Source: an uncultured Dysgonomonas sp.
GTDB lineage: Bacteria; Bacteroidota; Bacteroidia; Bacteroidales; Dysgonomonadaceae
Length of the DNA stretch: 64,000 bases
Direction of reading: 5' to 3'
Assembly: GCF_900079725.1 (NCBI RefSeq)
Contig: NZ_LT599032.1
Coordinates: 2,378,253-2,442,252 of the forward strand
Each line of letters opens with the position of its first letter. Position 1 is the first letter of the stretch. Positions 8,008 to 16,807 of the stretch are shown one piece after another. The notes below the pieces were generated by a model. That model was given only the letters and a program-made list of their open reading frames with translations, ran no database searches and was not told the origin of the DNA. A program made the translations under genes and the position numbers.

Positions 8008-10239
8008 ATGGAAGCATATAAAGATTTTAAAGGAACCAAGTGGAAAGAAAAAATCGAAGTAAATGATTTTATCTTAAAAAATTATACAGAATATACAGGG
8101 GACGAGTCTTTCCTGGAAGACGCAACAGAAGCTACTACAAAGCTATGGGATAAGCTAAGCGAGATGTTCAAGGTAGAAAAAGAAAAAGGTGTGTATGATG
8201 CCGAAACTAAAATCCCTTCACAGATCGATGCTTATGGTGCTGGCTATATCGACAAAGATCTGGAAAAAATAGTAGGTGTACAGGCCGACAAACCTCTCAA
8301 AAGGGCCATCTTTCCTAACGGAGGCCTCCGCATGGTACAGCAAAGCCTTGAAGAATACGGCTACAAACTGGATCCCGTTACAACAGAAATATTCTCAAAA
8401 TATCGTAAAACTCATAACGAAGGAGTATTTTCGGCATATACCGACAGTATCCGCCGCGCCAGAAGCAACGGCTTATTAACGGGCCTACCCGATGCATACG
8501 GACGTGGTCGTATTATCGGAGACTATCGCCGTATCGCACTCTATGGCGTAGACCGGCTGATTGCAGAACGTGATAAGCGTTACAAGGAATGTGATCCTAT
8601 CGTTATGACAGATGATTTGATCCGTCTTCGTGAGGAATTGAATTCACAGATTCAGGCATTGAAGGCATTGAAACGCATGGCTGCTGATTATGGGTTCGAT
8701 ATTTCAAATCCCGCAACTAATGCACAGGAAGCTATCCAGTGGACATACTTTGGATATCTGGGTGCCATTAAAGACCAGAATGGCGCAGCAATGAGTCTGG
8801 GGCGTGTAACCACATTCCTCGACATTTATATCGAACGGGATTTGAAGGAAGGCGTTATCACAGAGAAAGAAGCTCAGGAGATGATCGACCATTTTGTGAT
8901 GAAACTCCGCATTGTTCGCTTCCTTCGTACAAATGAATATAATGAACTATTCTCAGGAGATCCTGTTTGGGTGACTGAATCTATCGGAGGTATGACAAAT
9001 AACGGGCGCACGATGGTAACCAAAAACAGTTACCGTATGTTGCACACCCTGTACAATTTAGGTCCTGCACCGGAACCGAATCTTACAATCCTGTGGAGCG
9101 ACCGCTTACCCGAAGCATGGAAAAAATATTGCGCGAAAGTATCTATCGACACATCTTCTCTCCAATACGAAAATGACGACCTTATGCGTCCGCAATTGGG
9201 AGATGACTACGGTATCGCATGTTGTGTATCGCCAATGCGTATCGGACAGCAGATGCAGTTCTTCGGAGCACGTGCCAACCTGCCTAAAGCATTGCTTTAT
9301 ACTATTAACGGAGGTAAGGATGAGAAAACAAAAGCTCAGGTATTGCCAAAACACTGGGTAGAAAAGATTTCGGGCGATTATCTTGAGTTTGATGAAGTAT
9401 GGGAAAAATTTGACCGTACTCTCGACTGGGTTGCCGAAACTTATGTGAAAGCACTGAATATTATCCACTATATGCACGATAAATACTCTTACGAAGCTCT
9501 CGAAATGGCTCTGCATGATGTAGATATTGTACGCACACAAGCCTTTGGTGTATCCGGCCTATCTATTATCGCAGACTCGTTTGCCGCTATTAAATATGGA
9601 AGAGTACGTATTGTTAGGGATGCTGACGGAGATGCGGTAGATTATATACAGGAAAAAGATTATGTTCCTTTCGGAAACAATGACGATAATACAGACCAGT
9701 TTGCCATAGATATCGTAGAAACGTTTATGAAAAAAATCCGTAAACGCAAGATGTATAAAGATGCAATCCCTACTCAATCGGTATTGACGATCACATCGAA
9801 TGTCGTTTATGGAAAGAAAACGGGAAATACGCCTGACGGACGCCGCGATGGTACTCCTTTTGCACCGGGTGCTAATCCAATGCACGGACGCGATACCAGA
9901 GGAGCAGTAGCATCATTGTCGTCTGTTGCTAAACTTCCGTTTGAGCATGCAAACGATGGTATATCTTATACATTCGCCATTACTCCAAGTACACTGGGCA
10001 AGAACCGCGAGGAAGAAGCTCAGAACCTTGCAGGATTGATGGATGGATACTTCTTACAAACAGGCCATCACCTGAATGTAAATGTGTTCGACCGTCAACT
10101 ACTGGTGGATGCAATGGAACACCCTGAGAAATACCCTCAATTAACAATACGGGTATCGGGTTACGCGGTTAATTTCACCAAGCTGACTAAAGAACAGCAG
10201 CTGGATGTTATCAACAGAACAATCACAACTACTTTTTAA
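8008..10239 (+). CDS. pflB: Formate C-acetyltransferase (pyruvate formate-lyase)
   Basis: Glycyl-radical enzyme converting pyruvate and CoA to acetyl-CoA and formate during fermentation, in the cytoplasm. The active-site cysteine pair is C405-C406 in GIACCVSPM, which is diagnostic for true PFL rather than other glycyl-radical dehydratases. The C-terminal radical loop is RVSGYAVNF, with G718. Its length of 743 residues is close to the E. coli enzyme. The activase gene pflA and a formate channel gene follow on the same strand. A cobalamin riboswitch precedes it, which I do not recognise as a usual arrangement for pflB. A hairpin after the stop codon may reduce expression of the downstream genes relative to pflB. 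Confidence 0.97.
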   Translation: MEAYKDFKGTKWKEKIEVNDFILKNYTEYTGDESFLEDATEATTKLWDKLSEMFKVEKEKGVYDAETKIPSQIDAYGAGYIDKDLEKIVGVQADKPLKRAIFPNGGLRMVQQSLEEYGYKLDPVTTEIFSKYRKTHNEGVFSAYTDSIRRARSNGLLTGLPDAYGRGRIIGDYRRIALYGVDRLIAERDKRYKECDPIVMTDDLIRLREELNSQIQALKALKRMAADYGFDISNPATNAQEAIQWTYFGYLGAIKDQNGAAMSLGRVTTFLDIYIERDLKEGVITEKEAQEMIDHFVMKLRIVRFLRTNEYNELFSGDPVWVTESIGGMTNNGRTMVTKNSYRMLHTLYNLGPAPEPNLTILWSDRLPEAWKKYCAKVSIDTSSLQYENDDLMRPQLGDDYGIACCVSPMRIGQQMQFFGARANLPKALLYTINGGKDEKTKAQVLPKHWVEKISGDYLEFDEVWEKFDRTLDWVAETYVKALNIIHYMHDKYSYEALEMALHDVDIVRTQAFGVSGLSIIADSFAAIKYGRVRIVRDADGDAVDYIQEKDYVPFGNNDDNTDQFAIDIVETFMKKIRKRKMYKDAIPTQSVLTITSNVVYGKKTGNTPDGRRDGTPFAPGANPMHGRDTRGAVASLSSVAKLPFEHANDGISYTFAITPSTLGKNREEEAQNLAGLMDGYFLQTGHHLNVNVFDRQLLVDAMEHPEKYPQLTIRVSGYAVNFTKLTKEQQLDVINRTITTTF

Positions 10240-10257
10240 GTCCATATACAGCTAATA

Positions 10258-10290
10258 AATCAGGCAGTTAGAAATTTTCTGCCTGATTTT
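10258..10290 (+). terminator. Hairpin with T run between pflB and pflA
   Basis: AATCAGGCAG (10258-10267) pairs perfectly with CTGCCTGATT (10279-10288), with a further TT after it. It lies in the 58-nt gap between pflB and pflA. It probably acts as a partial terminator or an mRNA stabiliser, keeping activase levels below enzyme levels. Full termination would require a separate pflA promoter, and none is obvious. Confidence 0.65.
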
Positions 10291-10297
10291 CTTCAAT

Positions 10298-11014
10298 ATG
10301 AAAGGTCATATTCACTCCCTTGAAACATTCGGCACCAAGGACGGGCCGGGCATCCGCTTTGTATTCTTTATGCAGGGTTGCCCTTTGCGTTGCCTCTATT
10401 GTCACAACCCCGATACATGGAAGCCAAATGAAGGGAAATATGAACTAACACCTCAACAGGCTTTAGACGAAGTAATGAAGGTGAAAGCATTTGTAAAAGG
10501 AGGTGTCACCGTTTCGGGCGGAGAACCTATGCTTCAACCGGAATTTGTATTGGAATTATTCAAACTGTGTAAAGCCGCTAACATACACACAGCCATCGAT
10601 ACGTCAGGATTTTTATTCAACGACAAGACGAAGGAGATCCTTACCTATACCGATCTTGTCTTATTGGATATCAAGCATATAAATCCCGATAAATATAAAG
10701 AACTAACAGCAAGGCCTCTTGAGCCAACCCTCAACTTTATAGAATATCTCGCCGAAATAAATAAACCGGTATGGCTAAGGTATGTCCTTGTCCCTCATTT
10801 TACAGACAACGAGAAAGATTTGCATCAGTGGGCACAATATGTAAGCCAGTTCAAGAATGTGGAACGGGTAGATATCCTGCCTTTTCATCAGATGGGAATA
10901 CATAAATGGGAGCAGATCGGGCAAGAATACAAGTTGAAGGATATAAATCCTCCATCAAATCAGGAATTGAACAAGGCGGAAGCGATTTTCAAAAGTTATG
11001 GACTTAATGTATAA
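10298..11014 (+). CDS. pflA: Pyruvate formate-lyase activating enzyme
   Basis: Radical-SAM enzyme that abstracts the hydrogen from the PflB radical glycine. The cluster motif C28-x3-C32-x2-C35 reads CPLRCLYCHNP. SGGEPMLQPEF is the SAM-binding GGE motif. At 238 residues it has typical family length, and it shows the N-terminal SLETFGTKDGPGIR found in true PFL activases. It lies downstream of pflB and 32 nt upstream of the formate channel gene, so it is part of one fermentation operon. The start ATG is clear. Confidence 0.96.
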   Translation: MKGHIHSLETFGTKDGPGIRFVFFMQGCPLRCLYCHNPDTWKPNEGKYELTPQQALDEVMKVKAFVKGGVTVSGGEPMLQPEFVLELFKLCKAANIHTAIDTSGFLFNDKTKEILTYTDLVLLDIKHINPDKYKELTARPLEPTLNFIEYLAEINKPVWLRYVLVPHFTDNEKDLHQWAQYVSQFKNVERVDILPFHQMGIHKWEQIGQEYKLKDINPPSNQELNKAEAIFKSYGLNV

Positions 11015-11046
11015 CCTCTATTCTTAATTTAAGTAAGATACGAATA

Positions 11047-11835
11047 ATGAAGAACTACAACACTCCGAAAGAAATCACAGTGGAGTTTGCCAATTCAGGT
11101 ATTTATAAAAGTAATTTACCATTATCTAAATTCAGTCTGATAGCCATACTAGGCGGTGTATTCATCGCTTTCGGCGGATTACTATCTATTATGGTCGCAG
11201 GAGGAATGCCCGGAGTAGGTTCAGAAAACCCCGGACTAATCAAGTTTATTGCCGGAGCACTTTTCCCTGTGGGGCTTATTATAGTGTCTATCACCGGGGC
11301 AGATTTATTTACCAGTGACTGTACTGCGTTTACACTTCCCTTATTGGAGAGGAGATTAAAGGCTTTTACCTTTGTTAAACTTCTTATCCTTTCTTATCTG
11401 TTCAACTTTATCGGCTCCCAGGTAGTCGCCTACCTGCTCTCTTCAGGAGTCGGTCTATTTGACAAGGACCCCTGGCAGCATTATCTGCATCACTATGCAG
11501 AAGTAAAGGTAAACCAAGACTTCCTAACTGTCTTTATCAAAGGAATCGGAGCTAACTGGCTGGTTTGTCTGGGAATGTGGATGGGATATGCAGCAAAAGA
11601 TATTATAGGGAAATGCATCGGTATATGGATTCCTGTTATGCTCTTTGTTACTCTGGGTTATGAACACTCCATAGCCAATATGTTCTTTATCCCTGCCGCT
11701 ATTTATTCGGGTGCGGACATTCTTTGGAGCAATTTCATTCTCCACAATTTAATTCCTGCTACATTAGGAAACCTTATTGGAGGAGTAGTGTTAGTCGGAT
11801 GTGTTTATTGGTATCTGTACACCAGAGAAAAATAA
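11047..11835 (+). CDS. focA: Formate/nitrite family channel
   Basis: An inner-membrane pentameric channel of the FocA/NirC family, 262 residues, with about six hydrophobic segments. The conserved early stretch contains FGGLLSIMVAGG, and GADLFTSDCTAF corresponds to the typical family loop. The position after pflB and pflA points to formate export or uptake. In many bacteria focA precedes pfl, whereas here it follows. A bidirectional terminator lies just after its stop codon. Formate as the substrate is inferred from context, because the family also contains nitrite and hydrosulfide channels. Confidence 0.88.
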   Translation: MKNYNTPKEITVEFANSGIYKSNLPLSKFSLIAILGGVFIAFGGLLSIMVAGGMPGVGSENPGLIKFIAGALFPVGLIIVSITGADLFTSDCTAFTLPLLERRLKAFTFVKLLILSYLFNFIGSQVVAYLLSSGVGLFDKDPWQHYLHHYAEVKVNQDFLTVFIKGIGANWLVCLGMWMGYAAKDIIGKCIGIWIPVMLFVTLGYEHSIANMFFIPAAIYSGADILWSNFILHNLIPATLGNLIGGVVLVGCVYWYLYTREK

Positions 11836-11862
11836 CCTCCTATTTCATTAAATATCTAAAAA

Positions 11863-11894
11863 ACAGGCCTTTTATTTACACATAAAAGGCCTGT
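11863..11894. terminator. Bidirectional terminator between focA and the arginase-family gene
   Basis: A perfect 13-bp stem pairs ACAGGCCTTTTAT (11863-11875) with ATAAAAGGCCTGT (11882-11894) around a six-base loop. It lies between two convergent genes and is flanked by A- and T-rich sequence, so it can terminate both. Confidence 0.85.
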
Positions 11895-11902
11895 AAATAT
11901 AT

Positions 11903-12778
11903 TTAATCTTTCAGTAAAGGCAGTTTACTAAGCATATTTCTGATTTTAATAGCTACACGTGGCATCGGCTCTGCAACAGTAAGGCCTACAATATCATATT
12001 CGGAAGCTATATCATTGATAACACGTACAGCCTCATCGATCTTCATTCCGTCGGGGTCTGTACCTACAGCGGCAATTATCTCGGCAGGGTCTAATACATC
12101 CATATCAAAATGGATAACAACTTTAGATACTCCGACCTGTTTCAGCCATTCCATTACTACAAAACTATTATCAGACACTTCAGCAGGGGACAAACCTTTT
12201 ATTCCTAATTTATTTTGTCTCTCTTTCATTCCCTTATCCCATGAACGTACTCCTACTAACAACGCTTTAGAGGCATCTACCTTTCCGGGTAATACGTTCA
12301 TTATTTCTTCATCACCTATTCCAAGGCAAGCAGTAAGCGCCATTGCATGATAACCTTTATAGTCGTCATAAGGCAGACTTACATCAGGATGAGCATCTAT
12401 CCATACAATAGCTACATCATCCGGATATTTTGCTGCCAGATATGTGAAAGGAACAACACTGACAGCACAGTCACCTCCAAGAGTTATGATTCGTTCCGGA
12501 GTCTCGTTATTTAGTATTTCAAGAGCAGCTTTAGTTTGTTTCAGGATAACCTGATACGAGTTTATCCCTTTCTCTGTTTCCCTGTCGTTTATATCCAGTG
12601 ATACAGGCACTTCAATCATTCTTTGTCCTGTATCAGGAGCCAGAAAATTTAATAAATATGCGCCTAAATAATATCCACGTGATGCATCATCAGGAGGGAG
12701 GTCAGGCATCCAGTGAGCTACTATTCCTCCCTGCCATTGAGGATATATAAGGCGGAGTGCAGATGTTTTATTTGTCAT
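11903..12778 (-). CDS. Arginase/agmatinase/formiminoglutamase family hydrolase, atypical GGDC
   Basis: A member of the ureohydrolase fold family, 291 residues, cytoplasmic. Family motifs are visible: GGDC at 101-104, DAHPD at 128-132 and HFDMDVLDP around 223-231. These carry aspartate and histidine ligands of the binuclear manganese site. The first motif is normally GGDH, whose histidine binds one manganese. Here C104 replaces it. Specificity is therefore uncertain: it could cleave arginine, agmatine, formiminoglutamate or another guanidino compound, or it may have drifted. It stands alone, with a DEAD-box helicase gene upstream on the same strand and a convergent focA downstream. Confidence 0.8.
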   Translation of the reverse strand: MTNKTSALRLIYPQWQGGIVAHWMPDLPPDDASRGYYLGAYLLNFLAPDTGQRMIEVPVSLDINDRETEKGINSYQVILKQTKAALEILNNETPERIITLGGDCAVSVVPFTYLAAKYPDDVAIVWIDAHPDVSLPYDDYKGYHAMALTACLGIGDEEIMNVLPGKVDASKALLVGVRSWDKGMKERQNKLGIKGLSPAEVSDNSFVVMEWLKQVGVSKVVIHFDMDVLDPAEIIAAVGTDPDGMKIDEAVRVINDIASEYDIVGLTVAEPMPRVAIKIRNMLSKLPLLKD

Positions 12779-12866
12779 GTTTTGGTTGTTTATCTTTATT
12801 TTTTCATTTAGATAGTGGGGAAAAGAACTTATTATATACTGACTTAATATAGTATTATTCTACTAA

Positions 12867-14207
12867 TTAATCTGTTTTTTTAATAACGTTCCTAGCCAAT
12901 TCTATCTTATACTTTTTCCCTTTCATCTTCTCATCCTTAATATTAGCCAGAAGAGTTTTCACAGCCGAAGAACGGACAGCTACAAAAGAGATAAAGTCTT
13001 TCACTTCTATCAATCCCAAATCGGCTTTATCCAGTTTTCCTTTCTGTAAAAAGAACCCGACAATATCACTTTTATTCAGTTTGTTTTTCTTTCCTCCACT
13101 CACATAGATTGTCTTGTATTGGGGATGCTTTGGCAAAGATTTTACAGCTTTTAGCTCTAATATATCCGTATCTTCAGGAATGTAGTCCGGAGTTTTATCT
13201 TCTTTATACATTATAATATATGCTGTACCGGAAGCATGCATACGAGCTGTACGCCCATTACGATGGACAAATTCACTCCCTTTGGAAGGAAGATGGTAAT
13301 GAATCACATGTTTCATTTCGGGGATATCCAGTCCTCTGGCTGCCAAATCTGTTGTAACCAGATAATTCAGACTGCCATTTCTGAATTGAATAAGAATTTT
13401 TTCCCTGTCGTCCTGATCCATTCCTCCGTGATAATATCCGGTCTGAATTCCTTTCTTATTTAATAAATCGCTGATGCGTTCGGCTACTTCCCGGTGGTTA
13501 CAGAAGATAAGCGCCGGCTCGGAATCGAGAGAACATATAAGCTGAAACAATGATTGGATCTTATCTTTTTCAAGAGACAGGACAAGCCTAATGGAAAGAG
13601 CATCGTTCTTTTCTTCTTGTGTATAATCAAGGACTGCAGGTGATTCCATCTTTACAAAATCAGGGATTTCCACATTGGATGTTGCGGAAAGTAAAACCCT
13701 CTTCTGCAAGTTTGGGAATTGACCTATAATTGTATTCATATCATCCTGGAAGCCCAGTTGCAGGGATTTATCAAACTCATCCAATACTAATATTTTCGCC
13801 GAACCGGTATCAAAGGATTTCCGCTCCAAGTGGTCTTTCAGCCTGCCCGGTGTTGCTATAAGTATAGCCGGAGGATTACTCAGATTATTAAGTTCCGTCT
13901 CAATGGAATGCCCTCCATAACAAACATTCACTTTAAATTTTGTTCCCATCTTTTTCCAAACCTGCTCTATCTGGAGAGCTAATTCACGGGAAGGGACAAT
14001 AACGAGACATTGCACGCTTTTTACATCTTCCTTTAATAACCGGAGAACAGGCATTAAATAAGCAAGTGTTTTCCCTGAGCCCGTAGGGGATAACAGGATT
14101 GTATTTTGCTTATTGATAATTGCATCCTCAGCGGCAATCTGCATTTCATTCAGGGCTTCAATTCCCAGATTAGACAATATGCTGTTTGTTTGATCTTTTG
14201 TTTTCAT
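12867..14207 (-). CDS. DEAD-box RNA helicase, DbpA-like
   Basis: An ATP-dependent RNA helicase of 446 residues. Motifs in order are the Q-motif region ALNEMQIAAEDA, the Walker A SPTGSGKT, PSRELALQI, TPGR, VLDEFDKS (DEFD in place of DEAD), SAT, and the motif VI HRNGRTAR. The last 75 or so residues resemble the DbpA RNA-binding domain, which recognises 23S rRNA hairpin 92, so a role in large-subunit ribosome assembly is likely. I chose the ATG at 14207; an upstream ATG would add a hydrophobic and unconserved leader. It is downstream of the secreted 678-residue protein gene but separated from it by a terminator. Confidence 0.88.
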   Translation of the reverse strand: MKTKDQTNSILSNLGIEALNEMQIAAEDAIINKQNTILLSPTGSGKTLAYLMPVLRLLKEDVKSVQCLVIVPSRELALQIEQVWKKMGTKFKVNVCYGGHSIETELNNLSNPPAILIATPGRLKDHLERKSFDTGSAKILVLDEFDKSLQLGFQDDMNTIIGQFPNLQKRVLLSATSNVEIPDFVKMESPAVLDYTQEEKNDALSIRLVLSLEKDKIQSLFQLICSLDSEPALIFCNHREVAERISDLLNKKGIQTGYYHGGMDQDDREKILIQFRNGSLNYLVTTDLAARGLDIPEMKHVIHYHLPSKGSEFVHRNGRTARMHASGTAYIIMYKEDKTPDYIPEDTDILELKAVKSLPKHPQYKTIYVSGGKKNKLNKSDIVGFFLQKGKLDKADLGLIEVKDFISFVAVRSSAVKTLLANIKDEKMKGKKYKIELARNVIKKTD

Positions 14208-14287
14208 TATGCAAAGGTAAGGTATTAACCAATCAATAAAAATTAATGGCATATTTTTCAATACTAAGTATATAGATAAAAATAATC

Positions 14288-14322
14288 AGCCCATCTTGTA
14301 CGTTTAAGTGGCAAGATGGGCT
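14288..14322 (-). terminator. Terminator after the 678-residue secreted protein gene
   Basis: AGCCCATCTTG (14288-14298) and CAAGATGGGCT (14312-14322) form an 11-bp stem. On the minus strand the stem is followed by TGATTATTTTT. It lies 25 nt past the stop codon of the upstream gene. Confidence 0.85.
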
Positions 14323-14346
14323 AAGCTATTTCATTGATATAACGTT

Positions 14347-16383
14347 CTATTTCCCTTTCAGAAGAAACACTTCGGCCCGTCCGGGACTCATCAGTTCCCA
14401 TAATGAAGCGACAACCCACCCCGGAGCAAAAATATCATTATAGAACCCTTTCCCGTTTTTACCATAATCCCAATTGGTATGCTGCACTACTTCGGGGTAA
14501 TAGCCGACCTTGGCAATACCGCACATATGCCCTTCATATGGAAGCAGTTGCCCCATAGACGAACGGATAACCTTGATAAAGTTTTCGAAACGAGGTTCTT
14601 TAAATTCCATTGAGAGCCAGTCTAATACTGAACCGAACTCAAAAATGAATACATCGATATGATTGTTCTCTACAGATACATTACCCCATCCGCGGGTCTT
14701 CAATCCGATATCCCCTAACATCTGTCCTTTGGCAAAAGGAACATCCCACAGATAGTACCATGACAGCGTGAAATATGCAGCCTTCCTACACAAACCGGCA
14801 TAATATTGCCTTTCCTTACCCTCCGAAACAAGCGCTAGATAGTAAGTGGCAGTGGCTGCATACAAGGAAGCCTCCTTATCTTCGCAATTAGCATCGAGTG
14901 TAGATGAGAAATAATCGGCCTTATCTATCAACTCTGTTTTCAGATATTCGGCTGTCTTTTTCGCACTCTTCAGATATTTAGCATCACCAAAGTATTTATA
15001 GGCCATTACCAGCGGAAGGGTTGCCGATGGAGTGCTACCGCCGCTCTTGTCGACAATACTAAAATCATCCTTAAATTTACGGGGAAAACTACCGTCTGCA
15101 TTCTGCAAACGGAGTATCCTATCCAAAATAGTTTTTATGCGGGCTTCCCATTCCGGATGCTTTCGCCCTTTGTTTTTCTCATATTGCAGATAATGAAACA
15201 TAGCGTATATGCCTTCAGACTGCCGACGTATGCTGAAAACATCTGTTTCCTTTCCTGCATCCTGATCGACATATTCCCTGAAAAAGCCATTCTTAGTAAA
15301 ACCATGTTCTAAATAGCTCGCAAATACTGAATTGCTATTATTCACCAGATCGGGCCGTCCATTGAGTTCTCCATATTCATAGGCATTGAATGAATTAAGT
15401 AATACCCGCCCGATAAATCCGACCTCCGCAATGCCATTCTTCTCACAGGTAGCAACCATAAGATGTGCGCCGGAAGGGAATTTCAATTCTTTCTCGCTAA
15501 CAAAACTGTCGGCAAAATACGAAACTATCGTTTGTTTCATCTTTTCGGGAGTAAAAGAATATTGGGGGGCGAGCGGCTTTGGCTGATAGGTGTCGTAACT
15601 ATATTCCCACACCTGCTTCACAAAATCGGAATAATCGGTGGCTTGCCCCATAAATACTTCCCACTCCAGATTGATAGTTTCCCCTTTCTTTATTTCCTGA
15701 AAAGCTTCTATAGACGGAGCTAATGTCAGTTTCCTGATATAGCTTTTAGGAGTTTCCTGAAAAGGATAGCCGAATGAAAGATTTGCATTGCCGTTTATCT
15801 CTTCAAAGCCGGTATAGCCCAGAGAGGTTTTTCCCGAAACAATAACTTCTCCTTCTTTATGGGTAGTGAGAGCATCATATTGGGGAAGATCGATACGTGT
15901 TACTGACATATACATCCCGTTTCTCTCATTATAGATACCTGTGAGCGGTGTGCTCAGGCGGTCTTCCCTCACTGTCCAACCGAACGATGTATGAAACGAA
16001 GGAGCTTCCTTCGGAGATAATAAATTGCGGCGATACCAGAATCCGGGCATCAGAAACTGGCAATCGGAATGTAAATATCCTGTGGATATATTCTGTGAAT
16101 ATTTAAAGTATGTATCTTCATCGGCCGCAATAGATACTTTGATCCGTATTTTATTATCCATTTCATTTACTTGTCCCGATATATGTATAGGTAACGATTC
16201 GACGGGTTCCATACTATAGTTTCCGTTACCGGCATCATTCATCTTTAACTCATAGGTCACAGCAGGATTACCCGGAACTTTCACAGACAGGCTTGCGTCC
16301 AATCTGAAAGGATGATGCGTCGTGGCATAACTTGCACATACAGTCAATAGACCGGTACAAAAAATAAATAATTTTGTTAACAT
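14347..16383 (-). CDS. Secreted protein with alpha/alpha-toroid-like C-terminal half, family not recognised
   Basis: A 678-residue protein with a cleavable signal peptide (residues about 1-20, ending near ASYA). The N-terminal half, roughly to residue 280, looks beta-rich. It contains aromatic patches such as PGFWYRRNLLSP and YGYPF-like stretches. The C-terminal half is helical, with repeated motifs such as RILRLQNADGSFPRKF, and SGGSTPSATLPL in between. This resembles six-hairpin glycosidases and polysaccharide lyases. I cannot assign a CAZy family. It lies downstream of HTCS1 on the same strand, separated by 424 nt containing a degenerate copy of its own 5' end. It probably acts on a glycan in the periplasm or at the surface as part of locus 1, but this is inferred from context. 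Confidence 0.6.
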   Translation of the reverse strand: MLTKLFIFCTGLLTVCASYATTHHPFRLDASLSVKVPGNPAVTYELKMNDAGNGNYSMEPVESLPIHISGQVNEMDNKIRIKVSIAADEDTYFKYSQNISTGYLHSDCQFLMPGFWYRRNLLSPKEAPSFHTSFGWTVREDRLSTPLTGIYNERNGMYMSVTRIDLPQYDALTTHKEGEVIVSGKTSLGYTGFEEINGNANLSFGYPFQETPKSYIRKLTLAPSIEAFQEIKKGETINLEWEVFMGQATDYSDFVKQVWEYSYDTYQPKPLAPQYSFTPEKMKQTIVSYFADSFVSEKELKFPSGAHLMVATCEKNGIAEVGFIGRVLLNSFNAYEYGELNGRPDLVNNSNSVFASYLEHGFTKNGFFREYVDQDAGKETDVFSIRRQSEGIYAMFHYLQYEKNKGRKHPEWEARIKTILDRILRLQNADGSFPRKFKDDFSIVDKSGGSTPSATLPLVMAYKYFGDAKYLKSAKKTAEYLKTELIDKADYFSSTLDANCEDKEASLYAATATYYLALVSEGKERQYYAGLCRKAAYFTLSWYYLWDVPFAKGQMLGDIGLKTRGWGNVSVENNHIDVFIFEFGSVLDWLSMEFKEPRFENFIKVIRSSMGQLLPYEGHMCGIAKVGYYPEVVQHTNWDYGKNGKGFYNDIFAPGWVVASLWELMSPGRAEVFLLKGK

Positions 16384-16469
16384 ATATCGATTATGAAGTT
16401 TGATTCCCCCGATGTCTTTCGAAGGAACTATTAATATTTCTTTTCTTTAAAAACAGAAATCCGGGCAGG

Positions 16470-16580
16470 TCGTGATGGGGATATGTCTCGCGCGCAGTAT
16501 AACCTGTATATACAGCCCATAGACCCTTGCGAAAAGTAAATAATCTTGTTGACATAAATATATCAGTATGAAGTTAAATT
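16470..16580 (-). pseudogene. Degenerate duplicate of the 5' end of the 678-residue gene
   Basis: On the minus strand an ATG at 16555 opens a short frame beginning MSTRLFTFRKGLWAVYTGY. This resembles the start of the intact gene, MLTKLFIFCTGLLTVCASY. The DNA similarity extends into the upstream flank: TATGAAGTT occurs at equivalent offsets about 172 bp apart. The copy has lost its hydrophobic core and leads nowhere, so it looks like a remnant of a partial tandem duplication. Confidence 0.5.
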
Positions 16581-16807
16581 GCCGGATTCGATTACCTGCC
16601 AGGCCTTTCACGCAATTGCTTTCACAAAAAGCAATTAAATCCCGTATAGAGTAATATTATCAGTCGGTTATCTTATTTTAATAGTCTGAATTGAAACAGG
16701 TATTTTTCAAAATATTTATACAATTAAATTGCCTTACAAAGATGAAAAATAGGAGACAAGCAATACAACATAATTATTCCAATTGATACAACATTTGTTT
16801 CACCTAC

